Part shown: positions 32,499 to 42,331 of the stretch, piece by piece | Numbering within the stretch: position 1 is the first letter of the stretch | Layout of the letters: each line of letters opens with the position of its first letter | Source of the DNA: SURF-55 sp040755195 | Lineage (GTDB): Bacteria; Bacillota; Desulfotomaculia; Desulfotomaculales; Ammonificaceae | DNA length: 53,407 bases | Assembly: GCA_040755195.1 (NCBI GenBank) | Contig: JBFMBL010000015.1 | Location: 1-53,407, forward strand | Reading direction: 5' to 3' | Notes under the pieces: generated by a model | What the model saw: the letters and a program-made list of their open reading frames with translations, nothing else | Database searches by the model: none | Told to the model about the DNA's origin: nothing | Position numbers and translations under genes: made by a program

Positions 32499-33827
32499 TT
32501 AGAGTTTGCGACACCCTTCAAGGTGTTTGTCCAGGATTTGCCTGACATGTTTGTAGCGGCATTCCCAGGTCTGGCCGGCCAACCAGCGGTATATCGCTTC
32601 CTTCTCAAATTCAAACGATGGAGACAGGATTCTGCCGACACCTGCGATGAACGACTGATAGTCTTTTGCTACATGTACGCCGGGAGTGTTCCTTGCTTCC
32701 GGGAGATCGGTGGTTACGACGGGCTTGCCGGCGGCGAGGTATTCGTACATCTTAACAGGGTTCGTTGCCAGACTGATCCGGTTGAGCTTAAAGGGAATGA
32801 TGCAAACATCCGCGTAGTGCAAATACTGAGGCAATGACTCGTAGAACTTATATCCCACGAACCGCAGATTGGGAATGGATCGGTCAACCGTGATCCCGAA
32901 TTCTACCCCGATGACCGAGATGAGAGCCTGTGGAAAGGCTTGCGCTAGTCTCTTGACCAACTCCTGATCAATCCAACCGGCCCACGCTCCGACATAGGAG
33001 ATTATAGGACCCTGGTGTTCTTGATACTCGAAGGGTTTCGGCGGAGGCTGATCGGCATACTGCCGGAAATGCATGATGTCACAGCCGTTCCGGACCAAGT
33101 AGGTGGGTTTGCTCCGGAAACGTTGCTCAATCTTTATTTTCAGAGAAGATGCCGTGGTTACTACCAGGTCGGACATGCCGACCATTTTGTCGAGGTACGG
33201 TTCCCATGCCGGGAAGTCGTCAACGTAGTCGTAGACGATGAAGTCCGGTAAGTACTGTTCCAGGAAAGGGTGCAGCTTTGACCACGAGGTCCAGACGAGT
33301 ACTTTTTTGCCCTGTCTTTTAAGTTCAGGGATTGCTTCCCGGATAAAAGCCTTGTTGTCGTCAACAAGCGTAAGGTTTGGCTTTATCTCTACAGCAGGCC
33401 GGCCTTCTTCGCCGATCTTGTTGCAGTAGTAGACGCTGTGTCCGTGCCGTGCAAATTGCTCCATCAACTGTTGAGGCCGTTGTTTCATGAAGTTCCAATT
33501 GATGGTCGGCGGATAGACAATCACTGTATCTGTTGAAGGCCTGCCTGAGGTTGGTGGGCCGCCCCGTAGCAGCAGGTTGAATTCCGCCGGGGACAAGAAC
33601 AATGGTTCGATGTCGCGATACTCTACGGGGTAATTGGTGATCTTTTCCGTTTGCAAGCCCATGTAATCACTCTGCTCTCCCCGGATAGCAACTCCGTTTT
33701 CTGCGAGACCGTTAAAAAACTGCTCCGCAATAGGGCGGTCGACGTTTAAACCAAATAACACCATATAATGCAGTCTATTCCAAGGGGCATAAATTGGTGT
33801 TAGCCGGGCAAAGCCTTTCTCAACCAC
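32499..33827 (-). CDS. TuaH-like glycosyltransferase (GT4-type C-terminal half)
   Basis: The 442-residue product has the start of the sugar transferase at about residue 100: TVIVYPPTINWNFMKQRPQQ, LMEQFARHGHSVYYCN. A GT-B C-terminal half follows with ISYVGAWAGWIDQELVKRLA, FVGYKFYESLPQYLHYADV and the donor-site KMYEYLAAGKPVVTTDLPE. The first 100 residues are an extra domain I do not recognise. GTG 33827 follows AAGGA and overlaps the preceding gene by 28 bases; ATG 33764 is an alternative. A truncated relative lies at 37223-37815. Confidence 0.85.
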   Translation of the reverse strand: MVEKGFARLTPIYAPWNRLHYMVLFGLNVDRPIAEQFFNGLAENGVAIRGEQSDYMGLQTEKITNYPVEYRDIEPLFLSPAEFNLLLRGGPPTSGRPSTDTVIVYPPTINWNFMKQRPQQLMEQFARHGHSVYYCNKIGEEGRPAVEIKPNLTLVDDNKAFIREAIPELKRQGKKVLVWTSWSKLHPFLEQYLPDFIVYDYVDDFPAWEPYLDKMVGMSDLVVTTASSLKIKIEQRFRSKPTYLVRNGCDIMHFRQYADQPPPKPFEYQEHQGPIISYVGAWAGWIDQELVKRLAQAFPQALISVIGVEFGITVDRSIPNLRFVGYKFYESLPQYLHYADVCIIPFKLNRISLATNPVKMYEYLAAGKPVVTTDLPEARNTPGVHVAKDYQSFIAGVGRILSPSFEFEKEAIYRWLAGQTWECRYKHVRQILDKHLEGCRKL

Positions 33828-34867
33828 GTCAGTTCCTTAAGCTTGGCAAGGAGCAGGCTGATTCTGCTGTCCCAAGAGAAGCTCCGGGCCAGTTCCAAGC
33901 GCAGCCTGCGGATCTCCTCCCCGCCTTCCTTCTCCTTACTCAATGCCTGTTCAATGGCGGCTATACATCCATCCGTATCGTCGTAGGGATAAACCATCGG
34001 CGGGGCAAAACCCTGCACGAACGGAAGGTTGCGGCTGACCACGGGCAGCCCCGCAGCTAAGTATTCATACAGCTTAATCGGGTCGGCGGCTTGCGAAACC
34101 GGATTGTCCAGAAACGGAATGATGCCCACGTCAAAACACTGTATATAGGCTGGCAAGACTGCATATGGCCGGATCCCAAGGTAGGACATATTTGGCGGCG
34201 CCTTATGCGGTCCCGCGTTGAAATCCCACTGGTAGTTGTGGCCGATAATCACGAACTGCCATTGTGGTCGTGCCGCTGCCAGGCAATAAAGTAGTTCAGC
34301 GTCAACCCAGCCGGTGTAGAAGGCCCCGGTAAACCCTATCACGGCATCCCCCCGAGACCGGATTCCCCTCATTTCAGTTGGCTCAGGAAGCCTTTCCGGG
34401 CGGTAATGCTCCAGGTCCACGCCGTTAGGCAGCAAAACCAACCAGGGATGTTTGCCGTGATGCTTCTCTAATAGTTTCTTAGAGCAGCATAATACCAGGT
34501 CCGCCCTTTGAAGCATCAGCTCCTCGTGCCCGGCGAATTCGGGAAGATCGTCCAGGCAGTCGTAAACCACGAATTTGTCGCCGGTGCGGTCGACCCAGGC
34601 GGCGTGAGCCGGAAAATACACAAAGTAGATTGCGGATTCAAGACACTCTTTCGGGGCGAAGTCGAAGTCCTTATAAACCCAAAGATTCGGCGCCGCCTCT
34701 TCGGGATGTACGTCCCGCACCTGAAGAGGGTTACGATAGTGGACCGGGTGTCCCTCCTGCGCAAAATGCAGCATCAACTGCTGAGGACGATGGAAAAGGT
34801 AATCCCAGTCAATGGCAGCCAGACAGACAACCGGACGTTTTCCGCTAATCGTCAACCACCCTTTCAT
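33800..34867 (-). CDS. TuaH-like glycosyltransferase
   Basis: The 355-residue product is a GT-B transferase related to the downstream gene: AAIDWDYLFHRPQQLMLHFA, KFVVYDCLDDLPEFAGHE, VIGFTGAFYTGWVDAELLYC and the donor-site IKLYEYLAAGLPVVSRNLPF. ATG 34867 overlaps the previous stop (ATGA), showing tight coupling to the GT-D gene. The two similar neighbours probably arose by duplication. Confidence 0.88.
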   Translation of the reverse strand: MKGWLTISGKRPVVCLAAIDWDYLFHRPQQLMLHFAQEGHPVHYRNPLQVRDVHPEEAAPNLWVYKDFDFAPKECLESAIYFVYFPAHAAWVDRTGDKFVVYDCLDDLPEFAGHEELMLQRADLVLCCSKKLLEKHHGKHPWLVLLPNGVDLEHYRPERLPEPTEMRGIRSRGDAVIGFTGAFYTGWVDAELLYCLAAARPQWQFVIIGHNYQWDFNAGPHKAPPNMSYLGIRPYAVLPAYIQCFDVGIIPFLDNPVSQAADPIKLYEYLAAGLPVVSRNLPFVQGFAPPMVYPYDDTDGCIAAIEQALSKEKEGGEEIRRLRLELARSFSWDSRISLLLAKLKELTWLRKALPG

Positions 34868-35565
34868 TCCAGGGTAAGCCAGTAGTCGGGAAAATCAGGT
34901 GACATAACGTTGTCGGGAGCGTGACCGAAGTCTATGGACACCTTTCCGTGCTCGGATGCCATGGCGGGGGCGATAACATCGGCATTGGCGCCGGCCGAAA
35001 CCAGGGACCATTGATGCGGCACCCGCGCCATTTCTTCGAGGCAGGTGTCGATGTCGTCCGAGCTGTTGATGTTCATCAGGGCGCCGGGGACTTTGACACC
35101 CAACTGGTCGTAAAGAAACGCCGCGAAGCGCTCCGCGGGGCGGCCGACAAGCAACGGCGGGTATGCCCGGATTAGATCCACAAATGGTTTGTACATCGGC
35201 ATGTACAGGTTTTCGAATGCGTAACAGATGGCTTTGGGGCGGATGCCCAGGGCTTCAAAGACCTGTTCAGTTAAGGAATCTCTTGCAAACACGCCGACGA
35301 TGTCGGCTTCCTTGAGCGCCTTGGCCATTCTGTCACGAAGGGCCGGATTGGGGAGGACAGCCCCGCAATAATGGGGCGAGTGCGACCATCCTGCGTTATG
35401 GTGAATCCACTCCAGACTGAATACGACCTCCTGGGCCAGAACGATATTCTCACCGTCACCGACGCGGACAAGAGAAAAGGGTTCCTGCTTGGTCAGTGCC
35501 GATGCGATCCTTTCTACGATCAAGGGGAGAGGCACATAGTCTTCTCCAAGCAATTGAAGGGCCAT
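34864..35565 (-). CDS. GT-D fold glycosyltransferase (DUF1792-like)
   Basis: The 233-residue product carries the GT-D hallmark FSLVRVGDGENIVLAQ near residue 30, with a later acid-rich MNINSSDDIDTCLEEMARVP and SAGANADVIAPAMASEHGKV. The GT-D fold was defined on a glucosyltransferase of a serine-rich adhesin. ATG 35565 follows AAGGAGG. Here it sits in an operon of sugar transferases; its acceptor is unknown. Confidence 0.8.
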   Translation of the reverse strand: MALQLLGEDYVPLPLIVERIASALTKQEPFSLVRVGDGENIVLAQEVVFSLEWIHHNAGWSHSPHYCGAVLPNPALRDRMAKALKEADIVGVFARDSLTEQVFEALGIRPKAICYAFENLYMPMYKPFVDLIRAYPPLLVGRPAERFAAFLYDQLGVKVPGALMNINSSDDIDTCLEEMARVPHQWSLVSAGANADVIAPAMASEHGKVSIDFGHAPDNVMSPDFPDYWLTLE

Positions 35566-35585
35566 AAACCTACCTCCTTAAAAGA

Positions 35586-36119
35586 TTAAAACACGGCAAT
35601 CAGGCTGAAGCTGTCATCGATGAATTGCTTGGCTCCGAGGGTCTCCATCTCCGGACTGCTCCAGCCTGTTTTGTGGATTTCGTATTCATTGCCGAATACC
35701 GCAGGCTGTTCGCTGAAGTGCCTGGGCGTGCTGATCAAGGTATTGCGGCCCACCCGCCGGCACTCCCTGACGAATCGGACGCCCTGTTCCTTGTCGAAGT
35801 GCTCAAGGATGTCTATCGCCAGAATCAACTCATAGGCCAGGTCCTCCATGTCCTTCATAACCGTCAGGGCTTCACTCGTATAAACCTTACTGTAAATAAA
35901 CCGGTGAAGATCGTTAATGTAATCCGGGAATGCCTCAATGCCGTCGATTCTGAGCATCCACTCCGAAGGGGCATAGCGGAAATGCCATATCTCCATGTAT
36001 TCCCTTACCAAAACCCCGTATTTTCCGAAGCCGACTCCGACATCCAGAACGGTCCTCGGACTAACGGCGCAGACATAATTGATGATGGCCGGTATTTGTT
36101 GAACATGACTCGAGGGCAT
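35586..36119 (-). CDS. class I SAM-dependent methyltransferase
   Basis: The 177-residue product has SAM motif I TVLDVGVGFGKYGVLVREYM, an acidic RIDGIEAFPDYINDLH and the motif LAIDILEHFDKEQG. Short length and lack of a substrate domain fit a small-molecule or sugar methyltransferase. It lies 20 bases before the GT-D gene and 14 bases after the GT4 gene, in one operon. Confidence 0.82.
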   Translation of the reverse strand: MPSSHVQQIPAIINYVCAVSPRTVLDVGVGFGKYGVLVREYMEIWHFRYAPSEWMLRIDGIEAFPDYINDLHRFIYSKVYTSEALTVMKDMEDLAYELILAIDILEHFDKEQGVRFVRECRRVGRNTLISTPRHFSEQPAVFGNEYEIHKTGWSSPEMETLGAKQFIDDSFSLIAVF

Positions 36120-36133
36120 TTTACGCGCACCTT

Positions 36134-37147
36134 CTATCTGTTTATATTAATTAGTTCATTATAGACCAGCAGGTGTTTCAGGGCCGCAATGGTGGATGAA
36201 TAGTTATCCTCGGCGTACCTGCGGGACCATTCACCAATGGCCGCCCTGGTTTCGGGACTACCGAGAACCTTGCGCAAGTCCTTCACGAGAAACTCCACTT
36301 CGAGGGGCCGTCCCGAGCGGCCGGAGAAGTTTTGATACTCCAAACTTTTTATCGTCTCGGGGGTAGCAAGGCCGTCGTATCCGCAGGCATCCAGCGCAAT
36401 GGCCGGGACGCCGCAGGCCATTGCCTCGCGTACCCCGCGCCCGGTACCGATAACAATGTCGGCCTGGTTAATAACCGGAGCCATGTCCTGGACATAGCCC
36501 AGCCATTTGACAAAAGGAGGGGCGTCAAGCCGGAGCTCATCCAGGTAAGGACCTGACCCGGCTACCAGTAATTCAACCCCGGGTAGAGCCTCCACCGCTT
36601 CAAAGATGATCTTTAACGAGTAACGCTTATCCATATCCAGCCGTCCGATGAAAAGCAGTTTCTTTCCACCGCGATGTTGGTAGAGGGGCTTGAACCTTTC
36701 GGTATCAACCCCGTTTTGGATGATTACCAGTTTCGGGTCAATGCCCGGGTTGCCCAGCGCCACCCGGTCATAGACCTCCTGGCTGATACAGATGATCTTA
36801 TCGATACTCCGGTGCGTCTCCCAGTTCCACCCGAATAACCCGTGATACGTGGCGACCACCGGCAGGCGTAGTGTTTCCCCGGTCGCGGCGGCGAGGGGAA
36901 CGGCCACGGGGTGTCCGTGCAGGACCTGGATGCCGTGCTCCGTAACATACGCGGTCAGCCCGTCGCCGCTGCCGTCGACCATGTACTGTACCCCGAGTTC
37001 CTCAAGCTGCTGCTGAAACTCAGTGCTCATCAGCCTGGCAAAGACGAAAGGCGTGTGGCTTGTTTTTATAAACTCCCGGCAGAGAGACAATATCTGTGTC
37101 TCCAGGCCACCGAAGACAAGCGCTTCGGCAAGATGCATAATGCGCAT
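36134..37147 (-). CDS. family 4 glycosyltransferase
   Basis: ATG 37147, eight bases after GGGAG, gives 337 residues; an adjacent ATG at 37153 is too close to the ribosome site. The protein has the GT-B layout: MRIMHLAEALVFGGLETQIL at the start, VIIQNGVDTERFKPLYQHRG, LLFIGRLDMDKRYSLKIIFE and the donor-site GTGRGVREAMACGVPAIALD. It transfers a sugar with retention, from a nucleotide donor. Same strand and spacing as its neighbours. Confidence 0.9.
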   Translation of the reverse strand: MRIMHLAEALVFGGLETQILSLCREFIKTSHTPFVFARLMSTEFQQQLEELGVQYMVDGSGDGLTAYVTEHGIQVLHGHPVAVPLAAATGETLRLPVVATYHGLFGWNWETHRSIDKIICISQEVYDRVALGNPGIDPKLVIIQNGVDTERFKPLYQHRGGKKLLFIGRLDMDKRYSLKIIFEAVEALPGVELLVAGSGPYLDELRLDAPPFVKWLGYVQDMAPVINQADIVIGTGRGVREAMACGVPAIALDACGYDGLATPETIKSLEYQNFSGRSGRPLEVEFLVKDLRKVLGSPETRAAIGEWSRRYAEDNYSSTIAALKHLLVYNELININR

Positions 37148-37222
37148 GGGCATTACTCCCTTTACTGTATCGTAAGTATTCACTGCTTTGTACATTGACA
37201 GCAACCTGAACGTGTACGTGGT

Positions 37223-37815
37223 TTACTGAACATTTACCTCGCTGAATATGCGAACGATACTACGGTAGCGCTCTTCCCAAGTCTGGGTCGTCAGCCGGCT
37301 GTTTACTTCATCCCTGTTTAAGACCGCCGGCGAAGAGAGAAGCCGCCTGATGTGATCGATGAACGACGCCTTGTCTTTCCCTATAAATACATGGGGGGCA
37401 GTTTAGACCAGGAAACCCAGAGCAATATGCTATTATCCTGTTTCTTAAGCTCGGGAACCACGTCCTGAATAAATGTCTTGTTATTGTGCACAACCGTCAA
37501 ATTGGGCTGCACTTGTTCAAGGATGCGGTCTTCAAACTGTGTTTTGTTGCAATAGAAGACTTGGTGTCCGTGGTCGGCGAACTGCTGCATGAGCTGCTGG
37601 GGTCTTTGCTTCATGAAGCTCCAGTCAATCGTGGGAGGATAAACGATCACCGTCCCGGCAAGCCCGTCTGTCAACGGGTGCTGTCCATCATTCGCGACCT
37701 TTTGCAGGCAAGGAGAAGCTTTCCTATGAAGTCCCGACGGTTGGCCGGACTGCTTTAGGAAGTCAAGCGGGTGAAAAAAGTAATGCCTGACGTCGTTATA
37801 TTCATCGCTCATCAC
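37223..37815 (-). pseudogene. TuaH-like glycosyltransferase gene with an internal deletion
   Basis: The first 144 codons (37815-37381) match the gene at 32499-33827, with VIVYPPTIDWSFMKQRPQQL and LLWVSWSKLPPMY, then TAG. In another frame, the following sequence encodes the C-terminal end of the same family: HVFIGKDKASFIDHIRRLL then TWEERYRSIVRIF, stopping at 37223. The central part, about 200 residues including the donor-binding site, is missing. The junction is near CTGCCCCCCATG at 37391-37402. It is a dead gene unless the deletion is an assembly error. Confidence 0.8.
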
Positions 37816-37848
37816 GAGGATTTCACCCCTGGTCTTTGAAACTTGAAA

Positions 37849-38790
37849 TCACGTCTGCAAAGCGCGGATTATATCCGCTACCCGGTGTTCGTAGGTGTGG
37901 TTGGCCATGACGAACTCGTGTCCCTGAGCCGCGATTTTCCGGCGGGATTCATCGTCAGCTAGATAAAAGTCCATGATCTCCGCCGTTTCTTCATAGTTCT
38001 TCGACCATACCAGGTGCTTGTGATTCTCAAACATCGACTCAATCGCCTTCGTGTGCTGGGTCAGGTAAAAGCCGCCGCATCCCAGTATCTCAAACGTCCT
38101 CATTGATTGCATGGTTGCCGAATCGACTATCGAGTGCACTCCCAGGACGATCTTGGCCGCTGAATACACGTACACCGTTTCTTCATGGGCCATATATCCT
38201 TTGTAGTACGGGGAACCGACATTGAACCGGTGCTGCGGATTATCCCAATCCCACCCGTAGACGGCAATGTTTTTCCCCTTGTCTATAAACGGCTGGATAA
38301 TGTATAGATAGGCGCGGTATCTTGCTTCGAAGATGTTGTAGTTGTTGCCGATGTACACGGCGTCCAGCGCTTCGTACTCCGGCTTGGGAGGCTTCTTGTG
38401 GTAGTAATCGGGGTCCATCGCAAAGGGTACGCAGATGGCTTTGTACCCTCTTCGATGATAATTCTCCAGCATCTCAACGCACGGCGTGAGGCTGAGGATG
38501 GATTTACCGGCCCATTCCATGGCCATCCCGCTGTTGGCGATGGGGTCTTCGATTGCCCAGTAGATGTGCGGAATACCTGTTTTCTCTAGAATTGGAAAGA
38601 CGAACTCCCTTTCCGTTACCCCGCCCTCAGTAAAAATATAGTCGGGCTTAAACTGATCCACCTTCTTTTGGAGTCCTTGTTCCGTCTGTTCCGGGAACTC
38701 CACTCTGTCCGTTTCCCAGCCGTGCTTTTCGAATCCGAGCTGCATCCCGTACTTTATGACGGGAGCAGGATTGGTGAACAAGATCTTCAT
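37849..38790 (-). CDS. CgeB-like glycosyltransferase
   Basis: ATG 38790 follows GAGGG; an upstream open frame to 38829 is ignored. The 313-residue product resembles CgeB, a spore-maturation protein of Bacillus with a GT-B-like fold: MKILFTNPAPVIKYGMQLGF, DAVYIGNNYNIFEARY, RTFEILGCGGFYLTQHTKAI. The last block is the donor-site region. CgeB-type proteins occur in many surface-glycan clusters, so this one need not act on spores. It is the first gene of the minus-strand operon that ends at 32499. Confidence 0.85.
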   Translation of the reverse strand: MKILFTNPAPVIKYGMQLGFEKHGWETDRVEFPEQTEQGLQKKVDQFKPDYIFTEGGVTEREFVFPILEKTGIPHIYWAIEDPIANSGMAMEWAGKSILSLTPCVEMLENYHRRGYKAICVPFAMDPDYYHKKPPKPEYEALDAVYIGNNYNIFEARYRAYLYIIQPFIDKGKNIAVYGWDWDNPQHRFNVGSPYYKGYMAHEETVYVYSAAKIVLGVHSIVDSATMQSMRTFEILGCGGFYLTQHTKAIESMFENHKHLVWSKNYEETAEIMDFYLADDESRRKIAAQGHEFVMANHTYEHRVADIIRALQT

Positions 38791-39019
38791 CTGAACAACC
38801 CTCACGCTCGTGGTATTTTCTGGTACCATAGTATGGCCTTACCTCCCAAAATGTGAGTAATAACAAACCTTCTTTACTAACTATGGGGAAGGCGATAATC
38901 CCGATTTATCCGCTTTCCCCTCCAGCGATCTTTCAATATGTAACAATTTCTTCCATATTTACATAATATCTAGTAGCTATAGATCACCGGTTTCTCCAAA
39001 ACCAGAAAGGCTTAAACCA

Positions 39020-39925
39020 ATGAAAAAAACAAAGATTCTTATTCTTGGTATAACCGGAATGCTGGGGCACGCACTGTTTGCCCGGCTCTCCAAATGCCGT
39101 GATTTTGATGTTTTCGGCACGGCACGTGACACCAGCGCGTTGTCTAAATGGTTTTCGCCCGAACTGTTAGGGAAAACAAGAGGTAACGTAAATGCAGACA
39201 ACATTGATACAATTACCCGAACCATCGCGGATATCCGGCCTGATATCGTCATCAACGCGATAGGGATCATTAAACAGGCGCCCGCCGCCCAGGATCCTCT
39301 TAAGGCTATCGCCGTAAACGCTCTTCTACCTCATCGCATCGCCTTGCTCTGCAAGGCTGCCGGAGCAAGGTTGATCCATATCAGCACCGACTGTGTATTC
39401 AGCGGCGGGAAAGGCCGGTATATTGAAGACGATATCGCCGACGCCGTTGACCTTTACGGTCGTACCAAGCTCCTGGGCGAAGTGGTTTATCCTCACTGCA
39501 TTACCTTGCGGACGTCGATTATCGGTCACGAGCTGAAGGGGAAACACGGTCTCGTGGAATGGTTCCTGGCCCAGGAAGGCGAAGTCCGGGGCTTCAGTAG
39601 AGTAATGTTTTCGGGACTCCCGACTGTTGAACTGGCGCGCGTAATTGCGGACTACGTCATCCCCGACGGGGGTCTTAACGGGCTCTACCAGGTCTCCTCG
39701 CATCCCATCTCCAAATACGATCTGCTGAGGCTGGTCGCGGATAGGTACCGCAAAACGATCGTCATTGAACCCGAGGCGAGTCCGTCCCGGGATAGGACGC
39801 TGGATTCTACCTTGTTTCGCCGATCAACCGGCTACACCCCTCCGGAGTGGCCGGAACTTGTTGACGCAATGTACTGTGATTACGCCACCGCCCCGTACTA
39901 TCGACAAACGGACCAGGAGGAATAA
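39020..39925 (+). CDS. capF: CapF/RmlD-like SDR reductase
   Basis: The 301-residue SDR has the N-terminal NAD(P) motif ILGITGMLGHALFARL and SGLPTVELARVI. The YxxxK pair is YGRTKLLGE and a conserved HISTDCVFSGGKGRY precedes it. The next two genes encode a CapE-type dehydratase and a CapG-type epimerase; together they match the three-enzyme route from UDP-GlcNAc to UDP-N-acetyl-L-fucosamine. I cannot see the C-terminal cupin domain typical of S. aureus CapF, so the reductase may be a shorter relative. Confidence 0.8.
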   Translation: MKKTKILILGITGMLGHALFARLSKCRDFDVFGTARDTSALSKWFSPELLGKTRGNVNADNIDTITRTIADIRPDIVINAIGIIKQAPAAQDPLKAIAVNALLPHRIALLCKAAGARLIHISTDCVFSGGKGRYIEDDIADAVDLYGRTKLLGEVVYPHCITLRTSIIGHELKGKHGLVEWFLAQEGEVRGFSRVMFSGLPTVELARVIADYVIPDGGLNGLYQVSSHPISKYDLLRLVADRYRKTIVIEPEASPSRDRTLDSTLFRRSTGYTPPEWPELVDAMYCDYATAPYYRQTDQEE

Positions 39926-39927
39926 AA

Positions 39928-40992
39928 ATGTCTGTTTTTAAAGATAAAATAGTGGTAATTACCGGCGGTACCGGTTCACTGGGAAAGGTCCTGACGCGGC
40001 ATCTGGTGTCGGCGACATCCGATCAACCGAGGAAAGTCATTGTCTTTTCCAGGGACGAAGCCAAACAGCACTACATGCGACTCGAATACCAGCAGTTTAA
40101 AAACGTCACCGACGAAGTGATCTACGACAACTTCAGACACCTTTTGGAGTTCAGGATCGGGGACATACGCGATTATCATTCCGTCTGTTCCGTGCTGGCC
40201 GAAGCGGACATCGTCATTAACGCCGCCGCTTTAAAGCAAGTTCCATCCTGCGAGTACTTCCCGTTTGAGGCTGTGGAAACAAATATCGTTGGGGCGGAAA
40301 ACATTGTCAGGGCCATCCAGGAAAACAGGTTTCCCGTCGGGACGGTGGTGGGCGTTTCGACCGACAAAGCCTGTAAACCCATTAATGTCATGGGGATGAC
40401 CAAGGCAATCCAGGAACGCATTTTCGTCAGAGCCAACATCGCCGTTCCCGCCACCCGCCTGATATGCGTGCGTTACGGCAATGTCCTGGCTTCGAGGGGT
40501 TCGGTAATCCCTTTGTTCATCGAGCAGATAAAGAAGGGCGGGCCGGTGACCGTCACCACCAAAGAAATGACCCGTTTTCTCCTTCCGCTTGAGCGGGCGG
40601 TGGAGACGATCATCGCGGCCCTTGAATCGGCCGATCCGGGAGAGACTTACGTCCCGCGCGTTTCCGCCGCGCGAATTCTGGACGTCGCCAGGGTTCTGAT
40701 CGGCGACCGTGAGATCGACACTGTCTTCACCGGGATTCGCCCCGGGGAGAAAGTGCACGAGATCCTGGTCGCCGATGAGGAGGCATGGCGCACATACGAA
40801 CGCGGGGATTATTACGTTATTAAGCCGATGCTGCCGGAACTTGCCGGAAAAGAAACCGGAAAAACCCCGTTACACAAGGAATATAGTTCTAAAGACTCCC
40901 TGATGTCCATCCCGGAAATCGAACGCATGCTAATACGCCACGATTTTATGCCGGGGCCCGACAACGGCAAGAGAAGGGAACCACTGGGATGA
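39928..40992 (+). CDS. capE: UDP-GlcNAc 4,6-dehydratase/epimerase (CapE/FnlA/WbjB type)
   Basis: The 354-residue product is an extended SDR of the FlaA1/CapE group: NAD motif VVITGGTGSLGKVL, INAAALKQVPSCEYFPFEAV, GVSTDKACKPINVMGMTKA. The MxxxK catalytic variant (MGMTK) of inverting dehydratases replaces YxxxK. It makes UDP-2-acetamido-2,6-dideoxy-4-keto sugars. It starts two bases after capF with AGGAGG, and its stop overlaps the next gene. Confidence 0.92.
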   Translation: MSVFKDKIVVITGGTGSLGKVLTRHLVSATSDQPRKVIVFSRDEAKQHYMRLEYQQFKNVTDEVIYDNFRHLLEFRIGDIRDYHSVCSVLAEADIVINAAALKQVPSCEYFPFEAVETNIVGAENIVRAIQENRFPVGTVVGVSTDKACKPINVMGMTKAIQERIFVRANIAVPATRLICVRYGNVLASRGSVIPLFIEQIKKGGPVTVTTKEMTRFLLPLERAVETIIAALESADPGETYVPRVSAARILDVARVLIGDREIDTVFTGIRPGEKVHEILVADEEAWRTYERGDYYVIKPMLPELAGKETGKTPLHKEYSSKDSLMSIPEIERMLIRHDFMPGPDNGKRREPLG

Positions 40993-42092
40993 AGGTGATG
41001 ACGGTTTTAGGAACCCGCCCGGAGATAATCCGCCTGAGCCGTGTCATCCCCCTTCTTGATAAACTGTCTAACCATATCGTGGTGCACACCGGACAGAATT
41101 ATGAACCGTCGTTGACCGACGTCTTCTTCTCCGAGTTGGGACTACGGCCTCCTGATTATGCCCTGAATTGCCGGTCCGAAAGTGCAATGGGTCAGATAGG
41201 CAGGATCCTGGCGGAGTGTGAAAAGGTTATGCTCAAGGAAAAGCCGGATCGCCTCCTGGTTTTGGGAGATACCAACAGTGCCCTGTCCACGATGGTTGCC
41301 AAAAGGCTGGGCATCACGGTCTTGCACATGGAAGCCGGAAACCGTTGTTACGACGACCGCATGCCGGAGGAAATCAACCGCCGGGTGACGGACCACTGCA
41401 GCGACATTCTGCTACCCTACACGGAACGCAGCCGGGCCAACTTGCTCCGGGAAGGCATTCCGGGCCACCGTATTTACGTTACCGGTAACCCTATCAAGGA
41501 AGTATTGGATTATTATGCCTCCCGGATTGCAGCCAGCCAGGCTTTATCGACTTTTGGACTAAAAGCCGGGGAGTATTTCTTGGCGACCTTGCATCGCATC
41601 GAAAACGTCGACGACGAGGCCCGTTTGACGAAGTTCATCGAAGCGTTTCATCGCCTGGCGGCCGCGCATCAGATGCCGGTTCTCTGCAGCCTGCATCCCA
41701 GAACAAAGTCGCAGCTCCAAAGATTCGGAAAGACTCTTGCGGGGGCCGGCGTCCGGACCACGGAGCCCTTGGGATTGTTCGATTTTGTCAACCTGGAAAA
41801 GAACGCGCTTTGCGTCTTGACCGACAGCGGAACCGTCCAGGAGGAATGCTGTATCTTTAATGTTCCCAACGTAACCCTGCGGGACGTAACCGAAAGGCCG
41901 GAGACGCTCGAGGCCGGCAGCAACCTGATTACCGGGTCCGAACCCAAGGCCGTCTTGAACGCCGTGAGCGCCGCGCTGGCTGAGCCGGCCGGGTGGCGCC
42001 CGCCACCGGAGTATCTTTCGGAAAATGTAAGCAACACGGCTGTTCGCATCATTCTCAGCAACTGGGGGGCGTCGGTATTAAGGCCAGAATGA
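40989..42092 (+). CDS. capG: UDP-N-acetylhexosamine 2-epimerase (CapG/WecB family)
   Basis: The 367-residue product is a non-hydrolysing UDP-sugar 2-epimerase: VLGTRPEIIRLSRVIPLL, HTGQNYEPSLTDVFF, GITVLHMEAGNRCYDDRMPE and LTDSGTVQEECCIF. In the CapE-CapF-CapG route it makes the last step to UDP-L-FucNAc. ATG 40989 overlaps capE by four bases. It could also act as a UDP-GlcNAc 2-epimerase on its own; context favours the first role. Confidence 0.9.
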   Translation: MKVMTVLGTRPEIIRLSRVIPLLDKLSNHIVVHTGQNYEPSLTDVFFSELGLRPPDYALNCRSESAMGQIGRILAECEKVMLKEKPDRLLVLGDTNSALSTMVAKRLGITVLHMEAGNRCYDDRMPEEINRRVTDHCSDILLPYTERSRANLLREGIPGHRIYVTGNPIKEVLDYYASRIAASQALSTFGLKAGEYFLATLHRIENVDDEARLTKFIEAFHRLAAAHQMPVLCSLHPRTKSQLQRFGKTLAGAGVRTTEPLGLFDFVNLEKNALCVLTDSGTVQEECCIFNVPNVTLRDVTERPETLEAGSNLITGSEPKAVLNAVSAALAEPAGWRPPPEYLSENVSNTAVRIILSNWGASVLRPE

Positions 42093-42204
42093 AACGCCAT
42101 AAGCAATGCCTTTGTTCAGCAGGGCTAGACATGGATTATAAATGTTCAATGCTATGGGGTGGAGCTTGACTAATGTTAGAGTGGGAAGCAAGCTTATTAA
42201 ATAA

Positions 42205-42331
42205 AGGGGGCAGTAACTAAAGTGAGTCTCATTTGGCTTGAAAGGGACGAATTGACTCCGACAGTCTCAAAAAAACTATTACCCGCTGACATCTTGCTTG
42301 ATATTGGGTGTGGAATTAGACCACAACCTTT
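42205..42331 (+). repeat. 127-bp direct duplicate flanking a gap (first copy)
   Basis: These 127 bases are repeated exactly at 42432-42558 on the other side of the 100-N gap. It contains a ribosome site and the first 37 codons of the methyltransferase gene at 42449. It is most likely an unmerged contig overlap and not a real duplication. Confidence 0.85.
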
